Shown here: positions 11,200 through 21,490 of the stretch, piece after piece
Numbering within the stretch: position 1 is the first letter of the stretch
How the letters are laid out: every line of letters starts with the position of its first letter
Source: Prorocentrum cordatum
Lineage: Eukaryota > Sar > Dinophyceae > Prorocentrales > Prorocentraceae
Direction: 5' to 3'
NCBI GenBank assembly: GCA_963575745.1
Contig: CAUYUJ010014171.1
Coordinates: 1,616,005-1,680,004 of the forward strand
DNA length: 64,000 nt
Made by a program: the position numbers and the translations under genes
The notes under the pieces: model-generated
Seen by the model: the letters and a program-made list of their open reading frames with translations, nothing else
Databases searched by the model: none
What the model was told of the DNA's origin: nothing

Positions 11200-11791
11200 C
11201 TAAATCAGCTGGTCCGCCCTAACCACTTGCGTGAGCGCATACAACCAATGTGCTCCACACACGTGCAAGTGCATAGCATTCCCAGCCTGCATCATGGTGC
11301 TCACGCGCGTGCGCCCCTGGCGAGCGGCGGTGAACGAGCACAGGCGATGCCCTCCTCGCCGCGGCAGTGCGAGGCGCTCTTCTACAGGAAAGCCCTGTGT
11401 GATCAAGAGCTCCCGCGGCGTGAACCAGCGGTTGATCGCGTCGTAGAAGATCAGCTGGGGGTTGCGGATTACGGCGCTAAGGAAATGTTGTGTACTAGAC
11501 CAGCCACGACCGTCCTCGTGACTCTGCCCCAGGTTGTGACAGCACGCCCCTGGGGTGGCGTCCTTCTGATACCCGCGCAACTGCCTGAGTTCCCACTCGG
11601 TGAGGCTCTCGACGAAGGCGGAGCTGCCAGGTGCGACGTCTGCCAGCGTGACAATTTTTTTGTGGTTTCGGCTGCCAGGCCGACTATGAGCCCACGTGAG
11701 CTCTTCCATGAGCTCGGCCGGGGTGGCGATGCAGAACGCAGCCATCGTGCTCCGCAGGGTCCGGTGGAAGATCGGGGCAATGTTGGCACAG
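11200..11791 (-). CDS. Cytosine-5 DNA methyltransferase, C-terminal exon
   Basis: The minus-strand frame opens after an acceptor-like TTGCAG at 11797-11792 and ends at TAG 11202-11200. It carries the two C-terminal hallmarks of the C5-methyltransferase family: motif IX as WFTPRELLITQGFP (about 11388-11427) and motif X as QAGNAMHLHVCG (about 11262-11296). The stretch before motif IX (CIATPAELMEELTW, LRQLRGYQKDATPGA) is where the target-recognition region lies in this family. Together with 11994-14462 this makes a full motif I-to-X catalytic domain. The product would methylate cytosine in DNA using S-adenosylmethionine. The intron between the two parts contains two adjoining hairpins. Confidence 0.75.
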
Positions 11792-11832
11792 CTGCAACGC
11801 ACCTTTGCGAGACCACACCGAACGATCGCAAC

Positions 11833-11938
11833 CACATGCACCAGAGAACTTCTCTGGTGCATGTGATGTGAGCGTCGTTGTACGATCAGCTCTTCTCTGG
11901 CAGAGAAGAGCTGATCGTACAGCGACGCTCACATCACA
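11833..11938. repeat. Two adjoining long hairpins in the methyltransferase gap
   Basis: Hairpin 1 spans 11833-11865 with perfect 16-base arms around a single C. Hairpin 2 spans 11862-11938 with 38-base arms (one mismatch) around a single G. They share four bases. Both arms are unique sequence, not simple repeat, and the near-zero loops suggest recent inverted duplication. They lie between the methyltransferase coding parts. Confidence 0.9.
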
Positions 11939-11993
11939 CACTGACAATCAGACCGAAGTGATCGACCCACGACAGGGATCAGATCGGAATGGC

Positions 11994-14462
11994 TCAGGAA
12001 ACCCTAAGGTGGCCGATCAGATATCGATTCGATCGATCGGGCATCGAGAGCAACACCTCCATCACGAAAGATTTGTGCAGGAGGACTGTGAAGCGGCGCA
12101 TGCGCCGCACAGGCCAGCCGAGCTCGCACGGCTCGATGATCACGCTGGTCACGGCGTACATGTCACCGAGGAGTTCTTGAAGCACGTTCACATCAAAACG
12201 GTGTGAGTTTTCATGCACGATGATGGCCTCTTGCACGCGTCGCCGCAATAGTGCCCATACCATGAGCAAGCAGGACGACTGACCTGCGTCACGCTCGTTG
12301 GTGCCGATCGGTGCCCAATCTGGGCACGGCGTCCCAGCCCAGTGGACCTTCCCGCGGGGGTGCGCACAGTGCGCCCGACACCGCGAGCATGACGCATATT
12401 CACGGACAGCAGCATGGCGATTCAGAAGCGGCCGAAGATGATCCAGCGTCACGGCATGTCCCTTGGCGAGCAGGGCGTTGATGGACGCGGCAACGTCGGG
12501 CAACCAGAAGGTCATGATGTCGCCGTGCATGTGCTCAGGCCGATGACACGGTGATGACATGAGCTCAGCGACAGCGTCTGCTGATATCTCTGTCGCTGCG
12601 AGGTGGCGCATTGGCGGAATATGTTTACCAAGGAACTCGCCCAGTGCAACCGCGAGCACAGCTATTGATGTCCCCGGGGCATCGATACCAGAGAATGCAG
12701 TGGTGTAGGTGGTAGACGCGAACGCTCGAGCGAGGTCGGCCAACGCGCCATCGCCACACTTCACCGCCAGCGCCCGGATGGCGTCGACTGGCCAGCTGAA
12801 CATGTCGTCGATATCCCTGACGACGGGTTTGACCCACGCTCCATCGTGTAGCTGCAGGGGGGCTCTGGCTGACAGTGGTGGCGTCGGGGGGACGGGCACT
12901 GCGCATTGATCAGCGGGCGTCCAGACAGCCGACACCACTGTGGACTGGGAGTCGCTCCTGCCGATGGGTGCGGCGCCAGCATCTGCAACGTCATCCCCTG
13001 CGTCAGCGTGACCCTCGAACAGCTCGCCGTAGAGAGCAGCATCGTCGGCGCTCAAGCCAGGCGCAAGTGCATGCGCCAAGGGCATGTTATGAAGGTTCCC
13101 CTCTGCGTCGGTGGGTTCTTCTTTCACCGCCATGAGTGGCAGTGCCGACGCCGCGACCGCGGCAGGCGCGCCGCCGCCGTCGCGGGCGGGCGACGCGGCC
13201 TGGGGCGAGGCCGCACCAGGCGCATCCGGCGACGGCATGCGGACACTGCGCGCAGATGGCGATAACTCCAGCGCCGCCAGCGCAGAGTAGTCTGGTGACT
13301 GCGCGCGTGGCGACGGGGGGGCGCTGTCCTTGAGCGTGCCAGTGGCGGGGGCGGGCGAGCCTGGCGGTGCTGGCTGAAGGTGCGGCGCCTGATCGCATGG
13401 CGACGCTGGTGCAGGCGAGCCCCGCGGCGACGGCACTGCAGGTCGCTGCGATGGCGTGGGCGGCGCTGACGCGGCTGTCAGCGCCACGGGCTCCGTCGAC
13501 GGCAGGGGAGGTGACGGCGCCGCTGCGGCCGACTCTGGCAGCCCGTCCTGTGGACGCGGCGACGGTGGCGCAGCTACCGCTGATGGTACTGGCTCTGGTG
13601 GTACATCCAGCGGTTCGCCGTCCGACGCGCGCGCGGGCGGGGTGGCCTGCGGGCATGGCGGAGCAGAAGCTGTGGTAGCGTCAGGCGCAGGAGGCGCGCA
13701 TGTCGGGGTGAGCACGGGGGCAGTGTCCGCGTCGGCGTCATGGCGCGACGGTGGGCCTGAAGCCTCCGCGGCGTCGGCGGGAGGTGCTGGCACTGGCACA
13801 GGCTGACATGACGGCGGAGGTGCGTCGGCACCTGCGTCGGTCGATGCAGCACCTGGGGCGGCGGCGGCAGGTGGTGGCAGGGGCGGTCCTGTGAGCGCGG
13901 GTGCCGCGCCTGCTAGTGGCACGGCGTCACCAGGAGGCGCCTGTGCAGCGCGCGCCGCGCGTCGTGCACGAGCGGCATCTCGGTTAAGTTGAATCTGTGC
14001 CAGCGTGTCCGCGCTGAGCGCCACGCGAGGGTGGGGCGCAACGTCAGCGGGGGCATCATCGCCAGCCTCGCCAGCGGCCGTCTCGGATGGCGACAGGTCG
14101 CCGACGGCGGCGGCGCCGCCGGCAGGGCGCGCGGCGTCAGCATCCGCCGCGACAGCGGCACCAGGCTCGGCGACTGCAGCGGCCTGCGAAGCGGCCTCGA
14201 GGACGGCTGTGTCTTTACCGATGCATGCCTGCGCGGCGGCGTCGGCATGCGCAGCAGGCGATCCCAGCAGCACAGCGTCCGCGACGCCTGGTGCGCCGAC
14301 CCCCTGCGCTGACGCGGTCGGCGGACCAACAGGTGAGCCCCGCGCAGGCGCCACAACGTGTGCAGCTGCACGCGATGCACTCCGGGCGACACGATCGGAT
14401 GCTGGCTTGCGTCGGGGTGGCGACGCAGCTGATGGCGTGCGCGTGACTGCGCGTTTACCCAT
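11994..14462 (-). CDS. Cytosine-5 DNA methyltransferase, main exon
   Basis: An 822-codon minus-strand frame from ATG 14462. Residues 1 to about 520 are Ala/Pro/Ser-rich and probably disordered, with a basic start (MGKRAVTRTPSAASPPRRKP) suggesting nuclear import. The catalytic part begins near residue 560: motif I FSGIDAPGTS (SAM binding, about 12665-12700), motif IV AGTPCPDWAPIG with the catalytic Cys in a TPC rather than PPC context (about 12305-12335), motif VI HENSHRF (about 12195-12216), and motif VIII RMRRFTVLLHK (about 12085-12115). Motifs IX-X are in the next exon. No chromo, BAH or PHD domain is visible. A spliced-leader relic 37-52 bases upstream suggests the copy passed through a processed mRNA. 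The exact donor near 12000 is unresolved. Confidence 0.8.
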   Translation of the reverse strand: MGKRAVTRTPSAASPPRRKPASDRVARSASRAAAHVVAPARGSPVGPPTASAQGVGAPGVADAVLLGSPAAHADAAAQACIGKDTAVLEAASQAAAVAEPGAAVAADADAARPAGGAAAVGDLSPSETAAGEAGDDAPADVAPHPRVALSADTLAQIQLNRDAARARRAARAAQAPPGDAVPLAGAAPALTGPPLPPPAAAAPGAASTDAGADAPPPSCQPVPVPAPPADAAEASGPPSRHDADADTAPVLTPTCAPPAPDATTASAPPCPQATPPARASDGEPLDVPPEPVPSAVAAPPSPRPQDGLPESAAAAPSPPLPSTEPVALTAASAPPTPSQRPAVPSPRGSPAPASPCDQAPHLQPAPPGSPAPATGTLKDSAPPSPRAQSPDYSALAALELSPSARSVRMPSPDAPGAASPQAASPARDGGGAPAAVAASALPLMAVKEEPTDAEGNLHNMPLAHALAPGLSADDAALYGELFEGHADAGDDVADAGAAPIGRSDSQSTVVSAVWTPADQCAVPVPPTPPLSARAPLQLHDGAWVKPVVRDIDDMFSWPVDAIRALAVKCGDGALADLARAFASTTYTTAFSGIDAPGTSIAVLAVALGEFLGKHIPPMRHLAATEISADAVAELMSSPCHRPEHMHGDIMTFWLPDVAASINALLAKGHAVTLDHLRPLLNRHAAVREYASCSRCRAHCAHPRGKVHWAGTPCPDWAPIGTNERDAGQSSCLLMVWALLRRRVQEAIIVHENSHRFDVNVLQELLGDMYAVTSVIIEPCELGWPVRRMRRFTVLLHKSFVMEVLLSMPDRSNRYLIGHLRVS

Positions 14463-14498
14463 CGTCTAGGTTCGCCCAGTGGAAAAAAGTAGTGTATT

Positions 14499-14514
14499 AG
14501 CCAAAATGGGCTAC
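14499..14514 (-). other. Relic dinoflagellate spliced leader upstream of the methyltransferase
   Basis: On the minus strand the 16 bases read GTAGCCCATTTTGGCT. The dinoflagellate spliced leader contains GTAGCCATTTTGGCT, so the match is complete apart from one extra C. It lies 37 bases upstream of the ATG at 14462, where a genomic copy of a trans-spliced transcript would carry it. Confidence 0.65.
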
Positions 14515-14609
14515 TGACATATACAAATGCATCATACTTTGAGATCGAATGTTTTAGAAGTTCCTGAGGTGATCTAGAAGGCAATCGATGCAGCAGTCTC
14601 TCGATTTGA

Positions 14610-15262
14610 GACTGATCGAGGAGGTGATTCATGGATTCGGAGGCGGATCGAGGAAGTGCTTCCTGGATTGAGGACTGAATCGAGGAAGCGGTTCCTGGAT
14701 TTGGGAATCAGATCGAGGAGGCGGTTCCTGGATTGAGGCTCCGATCCAGGAGGTGGTTCCCAGACTGTGTGGCAGATCAAGGAGGTGGTTCCTGGATTGG
14801 GGGCCAGATCCAGGAAGTAGTTCCTGGATGTGGTGTCAGATCGAGGAGGCGGTTCCTGGATGTGGGGGCGGATCGAGGACGTGCTTCCTGGAATGAGGCC
14901 AAATCGAGGAGGTGGCTCCTGGATTGGGGAGCAGATCGAGGAGGTGCTTCCGAGGAGGTGCTTCCTGTATTGGGGGGAGGGGGGGGGTGTCGGATCGAGG
15001 AGGCGGTTCCTGGATTTGGGGGTGGATCGAGGAGGCGGTTCCTGGATTTCGGGGCCGATCGAGGAGGTGGTTCCTGGATTTAGGGGACAGATCGATGGGG
15101 CAGCCCCTGGATGGGGGATAAATCGAGCAGGCGCTTCCTGGCTTGGGAGGGGGGGGAGGGGTGGGGGGGGGAGAGCAAATCCAGGAGGTGACTCTGGATT
15201 GGGAAAGGAGGGGGGGGGGGGGGGGGGGGGGGGTGGGGGGGGGGGGGGGGGGGGGGGGGGGT

Positions 15263-15296
<34 letters not shown>

Positions 15297-16580
15297 GGGG
15301 GGGGGGGGGTGGGGGCGCGGGTTCCCTGTATTTACGGTTGCGATCGAGGAGGCGGTTCCTGGATTGGGGGGCCGATCGAGGAAGGCAGTTCCTGCGATTG
15401 GGGCTAAACACGACGAGGAGGTGTTTCCTGGATTGGGGGGGGGGGGGGGGGAGGGGGGCGGGGGGGCATGTCAGATCCAGGAGGCGGGTCCTGGATTGGA
15501 GGGGGCGATCGAGGAGGCAGCTCCTGGACGGGGGCCAGAGCGAGGAGATGATCCCTGGATTCGGAGCCAAAATCGAGGAGGTGGTTCCTGGATTGGGGGC
15601 CGATCGAGGAGGTGTTTCCTGGATTGGGGGTCGGATCGAGGAGGTGGTTCCTGGATTGGGGGGGGGGGGGGGGGGGAATCGGGGCGGTTCTGGATTATGG
15701 CGGGGCAGATCGCGGAGGCAGGCGGTTCCTGATTGGAGGGCAGATACGAGGCGACCTAAGTTTCCTGGATTGGGGCTAAATCGAGGAGGGCGGCCTCATG
15801 GATTGGGGGGGGGAGATCCAGGCGGTGGTGCCATGGAGTGGGATTGGGGGGGGGGTGGGGGGGCGCGATCGAGGAGGTAGTTCCTGGATTGGGGCCAGAG
15901 CGAGGAGGCGAGTCCTGGATTCGGGGCCAAATCGAGGAGGTGGTTCCTGGATTGGGGGCCGATCGAGGAGGCGCTTCCTGGACTGGGGGTCGGATCGAGG
16001 AGGTGGTTCCTGGATTGGGGGGTGGATCGAGGAGGTGGTTCCTGGATTTCGGGGCAGATCGCGGAGGCGGTTCCTGGATTTGGGGTGGGGGGGTGGGGGG
16101 GGGGCAGATCGAGGCGGCAGTTCCTGGATTGGCGCTGACTCGAGGAGGTGCCTCATGGATTGGGGGGCAGAACCAGGAGGCGGCTCCTGGATTGGAGGGG
16201 GGGTGGCCGATCGAGGAGGCGGTTCCTGGATGGGGGCCAGCTCGAGGAGGTGCTTCCTGGATTCGGGGCCAAATCGAGGAGGTGGTTCCTGGATTGGGGG
16301 GCAGCTCGAGGAGGTGATTCCTGGCTTGGGGGTCGGATCGAGGAGGTGGTGCCTGGATGCGGGGGTGGATCGAGGAGGTGGTTCCTGGATGTCGGTGCAG
16401 ATCGACCAGGCTGTTCCTGGATTTGGGGTCGGATCGAGGAGGCGGTTCCTGGATTGGGGGCTGGATCGAGGAGGGGCGTCCTGGATTCAGGCTAGATCGA
16501 GGAGGTGGTTCCTGGATGTGGGGTTCAATCGAGGAGGTGGTTCCTGGATTTGGGGTTATTCCATGAAGTGCCTCCTGGAT
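14610..16580. repeat. Minisatellite, unit about 31 bases, over 50 copies
   Basis: Degenerate tandem units of the form GATCGAGGAGGTGGTTCC followed by TGGATTGGGGGCC, about 30-36 bases apart. Copies diverge by scattered substitutions and by expansion of the G run. The TTCCTGGATT core also appears in the 46-bp inverted-repeat termini at 2008 and 27349. Long ORFs here on both strands (Gly/Trp/Pro repeats) are products of the unit length and are not called as genes. Confidence 0.95.
15208..15312. repeat. Near-uninterrupted poly-G tract
   Basis: About 100 bases of G broken only by single T residues inside the minisatellite. It looks like expansion of the GGGGG end of the repeat unit and could form G-quadruplexes. 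Exact length is unreliable in any assembly. Confidence 0.9.
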
Positions 16581-17236
16581 GCGTTGCCAAGTCGTGGCAA
16601 AATCAACCATCGGAATAGTATCGGCGCCTAAACCAGGATGTGCTGCACAGATCCAAGGGTGATGTTCGAGAATCCGAAATAGCGCCCTCTGTCTAATGGT
16701 GCTGCGAGCGCAGGCGGTGCGAGCGCGGCGGCAGCGGCGGCGCCGGCCCTTCCTTGCGGTCGCGTCGTGAGAGGGGAAGGGGGGGAACGCATCCACGCAT
16801 CCTCATCATCCCACCCTATCGCCCCTCCCCCTCGAGGAGGGGGAGGACGAGGGGGGGGAGGGGGAGGGGGAGGGGGGAGGGGGGAGGTGGAGGAGGAGGA
16901 GGAGAGCAATGAGGAGGATGAGGAGGAGGGGTGAAGAGTGTGGAGGGCTCAGGGACCAGGGATACAGCATAGCTGTGTGAGCGGGCAGAGCATGGATGAA
17001 TGTACCCTGAGCGAGTGGACCAAATAGGCAGGTGGTGCTGCTGGGACTGGTGATGATGATGATGGTGATGATCGTATCAACTGCGCATGGCAAACGCGAC
17101 AAACGCGGTGTGCACCTGTAGTGCTGTACTGCACAACTGCACAACTGAAGGACTGTGAAATACGCGTGCAAACCCACATGCGGCATTGTATCGCAGCCAG
17201 CGAGGCACTGTACATACAGCTGAAAGGGTGCGTCTA
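16581..17236. other. Intergenic, partly GGA/GGGGA low complexity
   Basis: 16820-16930 is GGA/GGGGA-rich. The remainder is unremarkable unique sequence. I see no gene or site. Confidence 0.5.
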
Positions 17237-17238
17237 GA

Positions 17239-17370
17239 ATGACGATCTTGCAATCGCTGGGCTTAGGCGCGGGCACGCTAGCATCGCGATCTTGCAATCT
17301 ACCAGCCGCGCGGGCACGCTGGCATCACGATCTTGCAAGTCACTGCGCGCCTGAAAGTCGGGCACGCGAC
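17239..17370. repeat. Three imperfect direct repeats of about 45 bases
   Basis: The block CGATCTTGCAA preceded by GGGCACGCT-GCATC recurs at about 17244, 17288 and 17328. It starts immediately downstream of the stop codon of the minus-strand gene at 17371-17811, so it would lie in its 3' UTR. Confidence 0.7.
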
Positions 17371-17811
17371 TTACGGCTCGCCGCCCTCGATCGCAAGAAG
17401 CACCGGCACGCCGGGAGCCGGAGGAGGATGGTCCTGAAGCGCAAGATGTGGCTGCTGCTGCGGCGCCGGCACGCCGCCGCCGGCGCGGCCGTCGACCAAC
17501 GCGAAGTGGATCGGGTCGTCGAAGCCGGGGATCGGGTAGAGGCCCATGCCAAGGCGATGCAAGCACCGGCCGGCGTACCTCGTGGTGCAGTACCTGGGGC
17601 ACTCCGCGCACAACTTGCGGGGCATGCCATGGCGCGTCCACCCTCCGCACTTGATGCAGAACATGATGGACTTGTAGGTCCTGAGCCTGTGCGACGGGTG
17701 AACCTCGTTCACCCGTGGGGAACCCGCGAGCGAAACAGCCCGCACCACCAGGGGTGCAGGTGGAGACCTGGAGCGAGAGCGCTGGCGCGGGTCCTGGGCC
17801 ATCGCCGCCAT
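17371..17811 (-). CDS. Cys-rich zinc-module protein of unknown function
   Basis: 146 residues from ATG 17811 to TAA 17373-17371. After a Ser/Arg-rich start (QRSRSRSPPAP) the sequence has HRLRTYKSIMFCIKCGGW, then LCAECP, then CLHRLGMGLYPIPG. The H...C-x2-CG...C-x2-C spacing suggests a single zinc-binding module followed by a conserved-looking RL-GL-P tail. It reads as a compact dinoflagellate-type Cys module, but I know no function for it. The C-terminal third is Pro/Gln-rich. No signal peptide or membrane segment. Confidence 0.55.
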   Translation of the reverse strand: MAAMAQDPRQRSRSRSPPAPLVVRAVSLAGSPRVNEVHPSHRLRTYKSIMFCIKCGGWTRHGMPRKLCAECPRYCTTRYAGRCLHRLGMGLYPIPGFDDPIHFALVDGRAGGGVPAPQQQPHLALQDHPPPAPGVPVLLAIEGGEP

Positions 17812-17939
17812 GGCGACACAGCAGCAGCGCGAGGGAACTGGGGCGGAGCTGGAGGAGCTGGACTGGAAGATCGAGTGGTGACGCCAACACAAATCGGCTC
17901 GCGTGAAAATGGGTACGGTGACGATATACGACGGCGACG

Positions 17940-19139
17940 GCATAGGTGGGATGATGACGATGATGACGGCGTCCGGTGACGTCGACGTCGACCGACGCCG
18001 ACGACGTCATATGAAATGGGATCCGTCCGACGACGTCGACCGACGACGACGACATGATAGATATGGTGATGGTGTGGTTGGGGGCCCGATCGATCTGAGG
18101 TGGTGGACCTGCTAATGCCTTGGAGCGTGGACTTCAGAACTTCAGCGGGCCGGGGCGGGGGGGCCCCAAGACAACCCAAGATACGCCATCAACCCATCAA
18201 CCCAAGACTCGAGACCTCCCTTGGGACTGGGTGCGGAGCACCGAGTACAGGCCTGCGCGGCAGCTCCAGGAACCCGAACGCTGCGGCGCCACAGAGCCCC
18301 ACTGGCACAAGATACGTCGACAAGGGGGCGCGAGACAGTGGCCCCCCGAATGTCCCTCATCCTCCTCCTCCTCCTCATCCTCCTCCTCCTCCTCATCCTC
18401 CTCCTCCTCCTCATACTCGTTCTCATCCCCCTCCTCCGCGCCGTTGTCGACGCCGTCGTCACCGCCGCCAGGCAGAAGCATCGGGCGTCGCGGCTGGCGC
18501 GGCCGCGTAGGTGAGCTCGAGCTCGACGATGGCCAGCGGCATCATGATGTTCATGAAGCTGGTCAAGAAGGCCTGCGCGCGAAAAAGGGAGGGGGTGGTC
18601 GCGAGGTCCACGATGAGACGGAGGGTAGTGGGGGGCACAAAGAGCACGTGAAAGCATGATACCGAAGGCAGGCGTGGTGACGACCACATTGATATCAGGC
18701 TGGCGGCGACAACGACAGCGACGACATCGGCATGATGACGTTGACAGGTCGTGACGGCACCGACGTCGGCGTCACCAAACAACGACAACAGCGACTACAG
18801 TGAAAGCCAGCGCCCCAACAGCGCCGGCGGCGGCGACCGGCGAGGCCGCCACGCGAGCCTCAAGTCAGCAGTGGTGACGAGCGGCGTGTACTACACGGCG
18901 TCGGTTGTCGCCTGGGCTGAAGGCGCGGGCGGCCCTCCCCTCCCCCTCGCCCCTCAGCCGACGACGCGTGCCCAGCCTGTGCCACCGTTGTCATCGTCGA
19001 AGTCGTCATCGTGTCCGCCATCATTTCAGCCGCCCTTCCCCCCATCACCCCATCGCCCGATGGGGGGAGGGGGGCTGAACGAGAGGTCAGGATCGAGGCA
19101 GTGATTAGCACGTGGTGGATCGCCTCGCACTCAATGCGA
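17940..19139. other. Intergenic with GACGTC- and CTC-type repeats
   Basis: 17970-18060 has GACGTCGAC-type palindromic triplet repeats and 18357-18440 a (CTC)n/(CAT) tract. Apparent ORFs are repeat-driven. A possible short minus-strand coding stretch (MNIMMPLAIVELELTYAA, about 18500-18560) is too small to call. Confidence 0.45.
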
Positions 19140-19419
19140 TCACTCCAACCACGCCCGACACAAGCCACACGTCATAGTCGAATCCTCACGTACGAAGCAA
19201 GTGAACACGCCATCCATCAACGCCTCCACGTCATGTGGGGCATCAGGCACGCGCCCCGCAAGTAGCGCACGAGCCAATATGTCCCGGGCGCAGTGCTCGT
19301 GCATTGGTAACATGCACAGTCCACACTCGCGGATGATCCCATCTGTTGTCCCGCACACCACGCACGGTGCAAGTGCATCGGATGGTACACCGCAAGCGAT
19401 ATCAACCATACGTAACAAC
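19140..19419 (-). CDS. RING/PHD-like zinc-finger exon
   Basis: On the minus strand a CCCGCAG acceptor at 19426-19420 opens LLRMVDIACGVPSDALAP, then CVVCGTTDGIIRECGLC, MHEHCARDILARAL and finally MTCGLCRAWLE with a stop at 19140. The ligand order C-x2-C, C-x2-C, H-x2-C, C-x2-C is that of a RING- or PHD-type cross-brace. A helical insert separates the last pair (DAPHDVEALMDGVFTCF). It is probably the 3' exon of the gene whose other parts lie at 19.6-21.5 kb. A ubiquitin-ligase or histone-reader role is possible, but the motif alone does not decide. Confidence 0.5.
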
Positions 19420-19619
19420 CTGCGGGCGCGGGCGCACAAGCGCACACCAATCAGCCATTAACGAGTGTACGAGGGGCCACCACCACCACCACATCATCAT
19501 CATCATCATCAAAATCGTCGTCGCTGTCGGATTCGCGGCACCGTGTTGCCACCACCGCCAACACAACAATCTAAACAACACCCATCGGACCGACCCGGGG
19601 AGGTGGGGGCGGGTGGGAT

Positions 19620-20770
19620 GGTATGCGGCGCGTTGGGGATCCCACGGCCGCTGGATACCAACAGGAATGTCGGCTCGTAACACGCCCCTGCCTTTTGCGA
19701 CCGCCACCCCGATTGACGGCATCACAACTGTGGCACTGCTGATGTCACGCACTGGAAAGAAAGCAGGTGTAGGGAATACTGCACGCCCATCCACGATACG
19801 GATCACGCGCGCAGTGGATGCGTCGGGGTCAACCCAGTGTAGCAGTCTGGCAGAAGCATCTCCCCAGGGCCCCCCCGGCAACCACACAAGCCCCATGCAC
19901 AATATATCGCCTCGACGGCGCGTGATACCACCACGTGGCAAACCAGCAGCAGGTGGGACGAGTCTAAGAGCGGCAACACCCTCTGTGGCGCCATCCGACC
20001 AAGCAGCCATGAACTCTCTGAGCGCGTTGTCAGGAGGGGGGTCGGGTCGGGGAGGGGGGTCGGGGGGCGGGCCGCCGCCGTCTCCGGGGGGGTCTGCTGC
20101 GGGCGCGGGCACATGCACCCCCAGGGCCGCTGCCTCTGCCTCGTGAGCAGCTGTCAGCACGGCTTCCCTCTCCAGTTGGTCGGGGTGAGCGTCCCGACCC
20201 AATCCGCCTGCTTCTAAGACAGCGCTCCAGTCCAACTTACCAGTGAATGCGTGCTCTCCCCGAGCCCCAGGGCGACCTCCCGCGCCGTCGGCGCCGCGCG
20301 CGCCTGCAAAGGCGGCAGCGCGACGGGCCCCCTCCCGCTCGACAAGCTCGTCGTCCAGGTCATCACCCAGATCTGCGGCTGCTTCCGCCTGCCGTGAGCA
20401 GGCGCGGGAGGGGGCGGCGACGGCGACGGTCCGACGGTGGCCGCTGGCGGTGGCGCGACGACGACGATTCCGACGACGTATGACGACGACGGTGAAACGA
20501 TATGATATGACGACGACGCGGGCCGACGTCGTCGTCGTCGGCGGCGGCGTCGTCGTAACGGCGACATGGGCGACGCCAGCGCCAGCGGCGGCAGCGTCGT
20601 GCGCCTCGTCATCAGCCTCATGCTCAAATACAGACTCCAACTCACGGATGAAGTCGCCATCGTCGACATCGGTCTCCTCGCGCTCCTCGATATCGTCGAT
20701 GGCTCCAGGGTCGGGGCCCTTGGCCCTTGCGGGTCTTTGGTTGTCGCGGCGCCCGGTCAGTTTCTCGAAT
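19620..20770 (-). CDS. Probable coding block, unknown function
   Basis: Open minus-strand frame entering as GRRDNQRPARAKGPDPG with an acidic run (DDIEEREETDVDDGDF), then Ala-rich sequence, a Pro/Gly/Asp-rich spacer at about 20040-20110, and a less biased stretch PRGGITRRRGDILCMGLVW, ARLLHWVDPDASTARV, IRIVDGRAVFPTPAFFP, DISSATVVMPSIGVAVAK. The latter looks like a folded beta-rich domain. It sits between the 20.8-21.5 kb block and the RING-like exon on the same strand, so all three may be one gene. No domain is recognised. Confidence 0.45.
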
Positions 20771-20774
20771 CACT

Positions 20775-21490
20775 AGAGCGGGCTCGGCGGCCTCGATCTT
20801 AAAATGCCCGAGCGGCCCCTGGACATCATCTCCTGTCTCGCCGCCGGGCATCGGACCAGAAAGACGCCACATCCAATCGATGTTGTGCTTGTACAAAGTC
20901 GAAGAATGTGAGATGCACATGCGGTCCCAAATATCACGCAAGAGCTCGCCAGACGTTCGGAACTGCAACTCATCGAGAAACCTTACCAGACGAGCACCGT
21001 CGTCGCCAACAACAACCACCACTGCAATCGCAAACGTCGCAGTTGAAAAGTGTTCCTCTGCAGGGATGAACAATTTCGTTCCAACTGGGCACCTGCAGTC
21101 ATCATCGCCACATGTCTCGGAGAGGCCTACACCACAATCGATGGCTGGAGTCACACGGTTCAATATCTTATGGTTCCATCCGAGGAGCGCACGGACATGG
21201 ACTGGCCAAACGCACACGTCACTGGGAGTCCATTGTCGGGCATCTGCTGCGCTGATGAATGCAACGTCGGCGGGTGGTGGTTCAGACCACCGGTGTAAAT
21301 CTGAGAGGACCTTATCTCGCTCACTGCCATTCATTGCCATGTGAAGGAGCCTGGCTGCTCGCGGCCTAACATCTGTCCACTTCAAAGAATCGCCCTTCGA
21401 TCCCAACCCCATCAGTTTCTTTATCTGGATGCGCGCGGAAAGCGCTGGTAATCCCACCAGCCCAATGGGCGTGACGGGCGTAGGCGGCCC
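20775..21490 (-). CDS. Probable coding block, unknown function
   Basis: Minus-strand frame with balanced composition: ARIQIKKLMGLGSKGDSL, VRPRAARLLHMAMNGSER, DVCVWPVHVRALLGWNHK, CRCPVGTKLFIPAEEHFS, RLVRFLDELQFRTSGELL, NIDWMWRLSGPMPGG. After about 20775 this frame turns into Arg-rich shadow while the frame of the next block becomes acidic and plausible, so a frame change or short intron lies there. Several Cys/Asp groups (CGDDDCRC) might bind metal. Family unknown. Confidence 0.5.

Noticed and set aside
14733-16631. Several 200-350 codon Gly/Trp/Arg and Pro/Ser ORFs
   Set aside because: They are produced by the minisatellite unit, which is open in several frames. Protein repeats simply mirror the DNA repeat.
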